A stretch of DNA of 15,567 nt from an uncultured Enterococcus sp. (lineage in GTDB: Bacteria > Bacillota > Bacilli > Lactobacillales > Enterococcaceae): the NCBI GenBank assembly GCA_946409145.1, contig CAMJVA010000013.1, positions 1 to 15,567 of the forward strand, read 5' to 3'. The translations under genes were made by a program, and so were the position numbers. Every line of letters begins with the position of its first letter. Position 1 is the stretch's first letter. The notes beneath the pieces are model-generated. The model saw nothing but the letters and a program-made list of their open reading frames with translations, was not told the DNA's origin and did no database searches. Below, piece by piece: positions 1-7,600 of the stretch.

Positions 1-27
1 AACGGTGATAAACCTCCTTAAGTTAAA

Positions 28-2586
28 GTGGTATCAGAAAGCATTTTAGTAATTTCGTTAGAACGTTCAGTAGACGGTGTCACTCCAGCTGGTGATTCTT
101 ATGAATATAGAGCTAATGATATGTCTGTGATGGATGTAAATGGGGACGGGGAGTACGAATTTATTTTAAAATGGGATCCAAGTAACTCCAAGGATGTTTC
201 CCAAAAAGGATATACAGGAAACACATTAATTGATTGCTATTTACTTGATGGCACCCTTTTATGGCGAATTGATTGTGGCGTGAATATTCGGTCTGGTGCC
301 CATTATACACAATTTATGTGTTATGACTTTGATGGAGATGGTAAAGGAGAAATTGCTTTTAAAACAGCTCCAGGAAGTAAAGTGCAATATTTTGCTGAAG
401 ATGGCACCGTAAGTAAAGAATCTTATATTACTTTACCTGCTGAAGATGTGAAAAAAGGAGTAACCCACGAAGACAATTATGTATGTACTCCAGATAGCTA
501 TCGTCAACATGTAATTGAAATGTTTGAAAACTGGCATGAACATTCTGAGGTTAAAGCTGGTAATTGGCCAAAAACTTTAGAAGAATGTTTTGGCATCCCA
601 GTGAAGTATGACTATCCATTATCAAAAGAAGATGCTAGCAAGCTAGCAGATTATTTCTTAACGGATTTTGCTAAAAGTCGTAGTGAAAAAAATGAACTTG
701 ATAAATTTGAAGGATTCATCTTTGAAGGTCCAGAATATTTAAGTATTTTTTCTGGTAACGGAGAAGAATTAGAAACCATTCCCTTCCCCTTCCCTCGAGG
801 AGACGATGGGTTAATGTGGGGAGATTATGCTTGGAATAGAATTGAACCTTGTAATCGGGTAGACCGTTTCTTAGCTGGTGTTGGCTATTTTGATGGAGTG
901 ACTCCTTCTTTAGTTATTTGTCGTGGCTATTATACAAGAGCATGTATTGCTAGTTATAGGTTTAAAGATGGAAAATTATCTTTAGAATGGAAAATTGATT
1001 CTGGTCATGTGCCAATGAACAATCCATTTAATAATACGTTACATGAGCAAAATGGGAGTGATCCTGTCTATGGAGATCTTGCTTGTCAGGGAGATCATTC
1101 TGTTTCTTTTGCTGATGTTGATCAAGATGGTTTTATGGAATTGATTTATGGTGGAGTAACGGTAGATCATGATGGGTCTATTTTGTACAGTTCAAAAGCG
1201 CCACTACCTAATGGACAAATGGCAAAATTTGGTCATGGGGACGCTATGCATGTGGCTGATATTGATCCAGATCGTCCAGGCTTAGAAATTTTCAATGTCT
1301 TTGAAGAAGCTAGTCACGCTCCTTACGGTTATGCTTTAAGAAAAGCTGAAACTGGAGAAGCAATTTTTGGAGAACATGAAGCAGTGAGAGACCTTGGACG
1401 TTGTATGATTGGAGACATTATGGATGTTCGCGGTCATCAATGTTGGGTTAATACTATTGGAACTTTTGATACAAAAGGCAATGTTCTTAAAAAAGAAACC
1501 TTAGGCACAAATATGCCTATTCGTTTCTTACCAGATTTCTCCACACAAATTCTTGATGGGGCGGATTATTTAGCCAATAACGGCACAGGTGTCATTAATG
1601 ATTGGCGTAATGGGGTTATTTTAACTCCTCAAAATACTGCAACGAATAATGGAACAAAAGGAAATCCTTGCCTAGTAGCAGATATTTTTGGGGATTATCG
1701 AGAAGAATTAATTTTAAGAACAAAAGATAACACAGCTTTAAGAATTTATATAAATACAGATATTAGTGAGCATAAATTATTTACACCTATGCAAGATACG
1801 CAATATCGGACAGGGATTGCTTGGCAAAACAATTGCTACAACCAACCATGTTATCCATCTTATTATTATGCTTCTGATATGGAAATGTCTGAAGTCTTAC
1901 CTTATATGAAGAAAAAACCAACTTATTACTTAGCTGGGGATTCTACCATGCAAAGTTATCAAGACCAAGAAAGACCACAATTTGGTTGGGGAGAATTTTT
2001 ATTAGACAGTCTTTATCCTAATTATGCAGTAGAAAAAACTTCTGAAGAAGATATCTACTGCGTCTCTTATGAAAACCAATTTGCTAAAGTGAAAAACTAT
2101 GCCTTAGGTGGTCGTTCTACTAAAACTTTCTCATTAGAAAATCGTCTAGCTGCTATTGGAGAAAATATTTCTTGTGGAGATTATTTATTCATTCAGTTTG
2201 GTCATAATGATTCTAATGCTGAAAAAGAAGAACGGTTTGTGCCATTAGAGAAATTCCCTGAAGCTTTAGCAACTTATGTAAAAGTAGCTACAGAAAAACA
2301 AGCAACTCCAGTTTTACTTTCTCCTATTGTAGTAAGTCCTAATGGATTAGAAGATACACACCTTAAAGAAGTTTCAGAAAAAATCTTAAGCTATAGCAAA
2401 GTGGCTAAAAAATTTGCTAAAGAAAATAATCTTTTATTTGTGGACATAGCTTCTAATGCTGAAGAATTTTTCAAAGACAATGATGCAAGTGAATACTATC
2501 GAGAAGATAACATTCATTTAAATGAAAAAGGTGCTCGGCTTTACGCAAAACTTTTTCAAGAAAATTTTTCTAAACTGACTAACTAA
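28..2586 (+). CDS. Rhamnogalacturonan lyase (PL11) fused to rhamnogalacturonan acetylesterase (CE12-like SGNH), 5'-incomplete
   Basis: The enzyme is predicted to cleave the RG-I backbone by beta-elimination and to remove its acetyl groups. Residues 1 to about 615 (counted from GTG 28) match PL11 lyases such as B. subtilis YesW/YesX: acidic DxDGDG-type loops at 36-41 and 100-105, the KWDPSNSKD stretch near 48-56, GPEYL near 234, and the AWQN..YNQP end near 598. After a short linker comes an SGNH esterase: GDST with nucleophile Ser639, a block II Gly near 694-695, GHND at 725-728, and D827-x-x-H830. About 130 residues present at the N-terminus of YesW are missing. GTG 28 has no Shine-Dalgarno sequence, and PL11-like residues (NGDKPP) continue upstream in frame but are broken by TAA at 19-21. 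The listed start is therefore only the open part of the frame; whether a signal peptide existed cannot be seen. Residues about 118-230 form an insertion relative to YesW. Family assignment is confident; the true start is unknown. Confidence 0.88.
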   Translation: MVSESILVISLERSVDGVTPAGDSYEYRANDMSVMDVNGDGEYEFILKWDPSNSKDVSQKGYTGNTLIDCYLLDGTLLWRIDCGVNIRSGAHYTQFMCYDFDGDGKGEIAFKTAPGSKVQYFAEDGTVSKESYITLPAEDVKKGVTHEDNYVCTPDSYRQHVIEMFENWHEHSEVKAGNWPKTLEECFGIPVKYDYPLSKEDASKLADYFLTDFAKSRSEKNELDKFEGFIFEGPEYLSIFSGNGEELETIPFPFPRGDDGLMWGDYAWNRIEPCNRVDRFLAGVGYFDGVTPSLVICRGYYTRACIASYRFKDGKLSLEWKIDSGHVPMNNPFNNTLHEQNGSDPVYGDLACQGDHSVSFADVDQDGFMELIYGGVTVDHDGSILYSSKAPLPNGQMAKFGHGDAMHVADIDPDRPGLEIFNVFEEASHAPYGYALRKAETGEAIFGEHEAVRDLGRCMIGDIMDVRGHQCWVNTIGTFDTKGNVLKKETLGTNMPIRFLPDFSTQILDGADYLANNGTGVINDWRNGVILTPQNTATNNGTKGNPCLVADIFGDYREELILRTKDNTALRIYINTDISEHKLFTPMQDTQYRTGIAWQNNCYNQPCYPSYYYASDMEMSEVLPYMKKKPTYYLAGDSTMQSYQDQERPQFGWGEFLLDSLYPNYAVEKTSEEDIYCVSYENQFAKVKNYALGGRSTKTFSLENRLAAIGENISCGDYLFIQFGHNDSNAEKEERFVPLEKFPEALATYVKVATEKQATPVLLSPIVVSPNGLEDTHLKEVSEKILSYSKVAKKFAKENNLLFVDIASNAEEFFKDNDASEYYREDNIHLNEKGARLYAKLFQENFSKLTN

Positions 2587-2596
2587 GGAGTAAATC

Positions 2597-3655
2597 ATGG
2601 AAGATATGGAAACTTTGAAAAAAGTAGCTGACAAAATTAATCAACGAACTATGCAAATGGATCTCACTTGGGAGTGGAGTGCAGGAGTTGCTTATTATGG
2701 TATTTGTCGGATTTATGAAGTCACTGGAGACAAAAGCGTTTTAGAAAATTTAAAAGAACGAATTGATAAACTGATCGCTCTTGGACTTCCTAAAGACTGG
2801 ACAGTGAACACTTGTGCCATGGGCCATTGTTTAATTACTTTGTATGAAGTTTATGGAGAAGAAAAATATTGGGACTTAGTAGAAAGTAAAATAGATTACT
2901 TGACACATCGAGCGTTACGCTTTGGTCCTTCTGTTTTACAACATACAGTTTCCAGTAATAATGATTTTCCTGAACAAGTGTGGGCAGATACTTTATTTAT
3001 GGCAGCATTTTTCATGTTACGCGTAGGAATTATTAAATCTAATCAAGAGCTAATTAGTGATGCTTTAAATCAATATCATTGGCATATTGCTTATTTACAA
3101 GATACAGAAACAGGACTCTTTTATCATGGGTATGATAATACAAAAGGCAATCATCTTTCTGGCATGTATTGGGCAAGAGCGAACGCTTGGGCAGCATATA
3201 CTATGTCGCAAGTTGGTGCACGTTTAAAACAAGCTTATCTTTACCCAGAGTTTATTAATATTGCCGGATCCTTAGATGAACAATTATCTGCTTTAAAACT
3301 TTATCAAACAGAAAATGGTTTATGGCATACAGTGATTGATGACCCGGATTCTTATGAAGAATTGTCTGCAAGTTGTGGGATTCTTGGAGCAATGGTTGTA
3401 AAAAATAACCCATTACACAAAGAGTATGTTGAAAAAGGATTAAAAGGTGTTTTAGAAAATATCTCTCCTTCTGGAAAAGTTTTAAATGTCTCAGGAGGAA
3501 CGGCTGTAATGAATGATTTAGCTGGCTACAGAGAAATTCCCAAGACCTGGATTCAAGGTTGGGGGCAAGGACTAGCCTTAGCCTTTTTGGGCGAACTAAT
3601 GAAAAATGGTCAAAAAAAAGAAGCTGAACGAAAAGTATTAAGTTTGGAAAAATAA
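2597..3655 (+). CDS. Unsaturated rhamnogalacturonyl hydrolase, GH105 family (YteR/YesR-like)
   Basis: This 352-residue protein has the usual length of an (alpha/alpha)6-barrel GH105 enzyme. The family hydrates and removes the unsaturated 4,5-dehydro-galacturonosyl residue that RG lyases leave at the non-reducing end of oligosaccharides. Asp131, in the W-A-D-T-L-F-M segment, lines up with the catalytic acid of YteR (Asp143). His116, His177 in the FYHGYD segment, and Trp192/Trp198 in the WARANAW segment fit the substrate-pocket residues of that family. No signal peptide is present, so it should act in the cytoplasm. The start ATG lies 10 nt after the lyase stop; its ribosome binding site TAAGGAG (2584-2590) overlaps that stop codon, so the two are co-transcribed and probably translationally coupled. 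It would process exactly the product of the preceding PL11 domain. The exact residue mapping to YteR is from memory of the family, not from an alignment. Confidence 0.9.
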   Translation: MEDMETLKKVADKINQRTMQMDLTWEWSAGVAYYGICRIYEVTGDKSVLENLKERIDKLIALGLPKDWTVNTCAMGHCLITLYEVYGEEKYWDLVESKIDYLTHRALRFGPSVLQHTVSSNNDFPEQVWADTLFMAAFFMLRVGIIKSNQELISDALNQYHWHIAYLQDTETGLFYHGYDNTKGNHLSGMYWARANAWAAYTMSQVGARLKQAYLYPEFINIAGSLDEQLSALKLYQTENGLWHTVIDDPDSYEELSASCGILGAMVVKNNPLHKEYVEKGLKGVLENISPSGKVLNVSGGTAVMNDLAGYREIPKTWIQGWGQGLALAFLGELMKNGQKKEAERKVLSLEK

Positions 3656-3662
3656 AAAAGGT

Positions 3663-3692
3663 AGGGACTGTGACGATTACGTCACAGTCCCT
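3663..3692. terminator. Bidirectional intrinsic terminator between convergent genes
   Basis: A perfect stem GGGACTGTGACG (3664-3675) pairs with CGTCACAGTCCC (3680-3691) around an ATTA loop, with one more A-T pair outside. It lies between the GH105 stop (3655) and the minus-strand AraC stop (3701). Read on the minus strand, the stem is followed within a few bases by a run of six T (complement of 3654-3659), a good rho-independent terminator for the regulator. On the plus strand the downstream sequence is only weakly T-rich, but the strong stem probably also ends the lyase-GH105 transcript. Confidence 0.88.
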
Positions 3693-3700
3693 TATGGTGA

Positions 3701-4510
3701 TTATAAAGGAGATATTCGCGGTGTAATTTTTTTAAAAGCTCCAGGAGAAATTCCTACCCGAGCTTTAAACGCCCGAATAAAATGATAATAATTTCCAAAA
3801 CCTGTTCTTTGTACTACTTCTTCAAGAGTTAATCCATAAGCTAAAAGTTCTTTAGCAAACTCTATCCGTTTATCAATAATGTATTCTTGTAAGGTGAGTC
3901 CCATAATTTTTTTAAAGTAGCGACTAAGATAAGCTCCATTCATGAAAAAATGTTTTGCAAAAGCAGCAATGGATAAATCACTGTTTAAATTTTGGTCAAT
4001 AAACAGTAACATCTCGGCAATTAATGGAGGAAGTTGAACTAAATTTTTAGGTAATAAACTAGGAGTAGGATTATTAGCAATAACTAGTAATTGACTAAGA
4101 ATAGCTCTAATTAACACATCTGAACCATAGGAATTTTGTAGTAAAATTTTTTGCAAAGTTTTTCCTAAAAAAAGAAACTCCTCTCTTTTTTCTTGATTTA
4201 AATAAATCATAGGTAACTCTTGAGTGTGAAAACAAGTTGTAAGATCTGTTTTTGTAGTAGAAAGTTTTCGCGCTTCTTCCAAGGGGAAATGCAAATAAAA
4301 TCTCTCATAAGGTTGATTTTTCACTGTTTGTGCTTTATGCCAGTGATTTGGTCTAATAGGTAGAAGAGTTCCTGGTTGAAGTTTAAAGGCTTCTTTTTCT
4401 GTGTAAAAGTCTACATCGCCTCGCAAAAATAAATATAATTCGCATTGATTATGATAATGAAAAGGACTTGTATGGTGATCATTTATCTTGTGATTACAGG
4501 TAATATCCAT
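3701..4510 (-). CDS. AraC-family transcriptional regulator, cupin sensor type
   Basis: A 269-residue cytosolic regulator. The N-terminal half is a cupin-like sugar-sensing domain: residues about 5-80 contain an H18-x-H20...E24 cluster and later H56-x-H58, typical of AraC ligand-binding cupins. The C-terminal part (about 165-262) carries the two helix-turn-helix motifs of the family; the first is near 180-201, and the second, near 229-250, ends in the familiar F-x-x-x-F-K...G-x-S-P-G-x-F-K pattern. On the minus strand the start ATG (4510-4508) is preceded by AAGGAG at a proper distance. It is transcribed divergently from the GH115 operon across a short shared promoter region, so it most likely controls that operon and itself, with a pectin-derived sugar as effector. 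The ligand is unknown. No known gene name can be assigned with confidence. Confidence 0.9.
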   Translation of the reverse strand: MDITCNHKINDHHTSPFHYHNQCELYLFLRGDVDFYTEKEAFKLQPGTLLPIRPNHWHKAQTVKNQPYERFYLHFPLEEARKLSTTKTDLTTCFHTQELPMIYLNQEKREEFLFLGKTLQKILLQNSYGSDVLIRAILSQLLVIANNPTPSLLPKNLVQLPPLIAEMLLFIDQNLNSDLSIAAFAKHFFMNGAYLSRYFKKIMGLTLQEYIIDKRIEFAKELLAYGLTLEEVVQRTGFGNYYHFIRAFKARVGISPGAFKKITPRISPL

Positions 4511-4548
4511 GAAGTTCTCCTTTTAAAATAAGTACGATTTTGCAATAT

Positions 4549-4577
4549 ATTGTACATAAAGTGTTAAGAAATTACAA
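4549..4577 (-). promoter_or_regulatory. Predicted sigma-A promoter for the minus-strand AraC gene
   Basis: Read on the minus strand, a -35 box TTGTAA (plus-strand 4572-4577) is separated by 17 bp from a -10 box TACAAT (plus-strand 4549-4554). The -10 matches five of six consensus bases. It lies about 40 bases upstream of the ATG. It interleaves with the plus-strand GH115 promoter, so one bound regulator could affect both. Predicted by eye only. Confidence 0.55.
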
Positions 4578-4592
4578 ATTCGATTGTATACA
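4564..4592 (+). promoter_or_regulatory. Predicted sigma-A promoter for the GH115-GH28-esterase operon
   Basis: A -35-like TTAAGA (4564-4569) is separated by 17 bp from a -10-like TATACA (4587-4592), each with four of six consensus bases. This weak match is what an activator-dependent promoter would look like. It implies transcription start near 4599 and a leader of about 24 nt that includes the AAAGGAG site. The -10 lies inside the palindrome at 4583-4594. Confidence 0.45.
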
Positions 4593-4594
4593 AT
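4583..4594. promoter_or_regulatory. Perfect 12-bp palindrome, candidate operator
   Basis: ATTGTATACAAT reads the same on both strands and covers the predicted -10 box of the GH115 operon. Its half ATTGTA also occurs at 4549-4554, exactly 34 bp upstream in the same orientation, and a second perfect palindrome, CAATATATTG, lies at 4543-4552. Position and symmetry suggest a regulator binding site, but in an AT-rich background some of this can arise by chance. Confidence 0.4.
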
Positions 4595-4606
4595 TAAGAA
4601 AAAAGC

Positions 4607-4613
4607 AAAGGAG
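4607..4613 (+). promoter_or_regulatory. Ribosome binding site fixing the GH115 start at ATG 4623
   Basis: AAAGGAG lies 9 nt before ATG 4623. The longest open frame instead begins at a TTG (4584) inside the promoter palindrome, which has no ribosome binding site, so the extra 13 residues should be discarded. Confidence 0.85.
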
Positions 4614-4622
4614 ATACATAAC

Positions 4623-7600
4623 ATGATTCAAACATTCTTTAATAAACCAACTGTTCCCCTATATTTTGCTAAAACAGATAAATTGGGAATTAAAACTGCA
4701 GAAAAAAATTTAAGAACAGATTTAAAAAAAGTTTTTTCAAAATCTACTCAGGTATTAAAAAATCCAGAACAAGCAGAAATTGTTGTAGGAGAGTATGAGA
4801 TTTTAAAAGATTATCTTAAAAACATTTCTTTAAACACTAAAGATTTATTCCATAAAGGAAATCTTCGCTGGGAAAGTTATATTTTAGCAGTGAAAAATCA
4901 GCAAATTATTATTGTTGGTAGTGATATGCGGGGAGTTATTTTTGGTATTTATGAATTATGTAAAAAAATCGGGGTTTCTCCATGGTATTTTTTTGCTGAT
5001 GTACCTATTAAAACTAAAGAAAATTTTTCTTTACCATTAGATTTTTATGAAAGCGATTATCCTTCAGTTCAGTATCGGGGAATTTTTATAAATGATGAAG
5101 AAGAACTAAATAATTGGGCGAAAGAACACACGAAAGACGACACTATTGGTCCAGAAACTTACAAACATATTTTTGAGCTATTGCTTCGTTTAAAAGCTAA
5201 TTATATTTGGCCAGCTATGCATGTGAATTATTTTAATGAAAATCCAGAAAATAATCGCTTAGCCCACGAAATGGGTATTATTTTTGGAACGAGTCATTGT
5301 GATATGCTACTTCGAAGTAATCAAAATGAATGGGTTCCTTGGTTACTGCAAAAAGGCTATGATCCTAAGACTGTTAAATATGATTACTCCATTCCAGGAA
5401 GAAATAGAGAAATTTTATTAGAGTACTGGCAAGAAAGTATTCAAATGAATGCAGAGTATGAAGCAAGCTACACTGTAGGGATGCGAGGAATTCACGATTC
5501 CGGATTTGAAACAAAAGATATTGAAAATAGCAATTTATCTAAAGAAGAAAAAATGCTAAAGAAAAAAGAGTTGTTAGAAGAAATCATTACAGAGCAAAGA
5601 AAATTACTAAAAGATAATTTGCATCAAAATCCTGAAGAGGTTTTTCAAACTTTTGTCCCTTATAAAGAGGTTTTGCAATATTACGATCAAGGTTTGAAAA
5701 TTCCAGAAGATATTACGATTATTTGGGCTAATGACAATTACGGTTATGTGAGACGCTTTCCTAGCGAAAAAGATCAGTTGCGAAAAGGAGGACACGGTCT
5801 TTATTATCATAGCTCTTATTGGGCAGCGACTAATATGCATTACTTGTTTATTTCTTCAACGCCTTTAGCCAGAATGAAAAATGAATTAAAGAAATCTTGG
5901 GATAATGGGATTCAAAAACTTTGGGTTTTAAATGTAGGTGCATTAAAACCCATTGAACAAGATATGGAATTTTTCTTACGCTATGCTTTTGAAGTGGGAA
6001 AAGAAAATACTACAAGAGATATTGTAGACTTTTTGAGTAATTGGATTGACGAGAATTTTACTGGAAGTATTGGTGAAATATGTGGTCCTTTGTTAAATGA
6101 TTTTTGTCAAATTACTAATGTTAGAAAAATTGAACAATTAGATCCAGATACTTTTTCTCAAACTGCATATGGGGATGAAGGAGCGAGAAGATTAGTTAAA
6201 CTTCAAGAAATTTATGAAAAAGTAAATGCTCTAGCTCAAGAGTTGCCAAAAGAAGAAAAAGATGCCTTTTTTCAATTGGTTCAAATGAAAATTCATGCTA
6301 GCTATTATAAAAATTGTGAATTTTATTATGGAGATCGTTCTACTTTAGCTTACTCTCAAGGAAAATTTCGTGCAGCTGAAGAATATAAAGATTTAAGCCA
6401 AAAAGCTACTGATAAATTATTTTTAATGATTCATTTTTACAATAAAATTATGTCCCAAGGAAAGTGGAATCAAATATTAACTCCTCATTTAGCTCCCCCA
6501 CCAAATATGAAAATGTTTCCTACTACAAAACCAGCTTTACTTTTACAAGAACCTTCTTTAGTAATCACCACTTGGAATAATCAAGAAAAGCTTCTCCTAA
6601 CTCTTGATCCTTCTTCTCCTAATAAAAAATGGTTTGAAATTGCAAATGCTGGAAGTGGAGAAATTCCTTTTGAAATCACTGCTCCTAAATACTTAAAATT
6701 AAGTAATAAATCAGGAAAATTAAAACGAGAAAGACGAATTTTTGTTTCTGTTAAAGAATTCCCCGAAAAAGTAAAAGAAGAAGTAATTAAAATTAAAACG
6801 CCAACAGAAGTTAAAATGATTTCTGTCACTGTTCTACCCGAAGAAAAAGTAAGTTTGCCAGTGGGTTGTGTCATGGAAAGTGATGGTTATATTTCTATTG
6901 CGTGTAGCCAATATCACCTAGGAAAACAACTGGAAAATAGTTTTTGGAAAATTACTTCTCATCTTGGTAGAGGTTTAGGAGATGGGCTTGAAGCTTATAG
7001 TCCAAAGCTTACAGCTTTATCAGAAGATGTCACGGAAAATCCTTTTGTCACTTATCCTATTTATTTAAAAACTTCTGGCAGCCATTTATTAGAAGCGTAT
7101 CGCCTGCCAACATTAAATTCTGTAGGGGAAATTCGATTTGCTATAGGAATTGACGATCATCCTCCTATTGTAATTAATAGTGAAACAACTGATGAACATC
7201 GCGGAAATTGGAAGAATAGTGTTTTAAATGAAGTAGATAAATTATACTTAACGCTTCCTTATATTGAAAAAGGACTCCATGACATTAAATTATATATGAT
7301 TGATAGTTACGTTTTACTTTCTAAGTTAGTCATTTATACCAAAGACTTTCAACCTTCTAGTTTAGGACCTGTTTATAGCAGAAAATTTGCATATAAAACT
7401 ACATTAATAGAAGAAAAATATCCTAATATAAAAAATGATGAACAAATTTGTCAAAGAATTTATCACGAAAAATTAGCTAAAGTACCACTACCAGAAATTT
7501 TATATTGTGATGAACATTTTTATCAACAGCATTTTCTTTCAACAAAATTAGTAAAAGGCACGCAACGTCATTTAGGAAAAAAACGATTTACTAATGAAGC

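Noticed and set aside
28..30. GTG 28 as the true start of the lyase gene
   Set aside because: It has no Shine-Dalgarno sequence (the upstream CCTCCTT is its complement), and PL11 homology continues upstream. Kept only as the edge of the readable frame.
4584..4622. TTG start giving 13 extra N-terminal residues on the GH115 protein
   Set aside because: It lies inside the promoter palindrome without a ribosome binding site; ATG 4623 has AAAGGAG 9 nt upstream.
5607..5840. Minus-strand open frames inside the GH115, GH28, yesS-like and yesU-like genes
   Set aside because: They lie opposite well-supported coding sequence, lack ribosome binding sites and recognisable domains, and are expected by chance.
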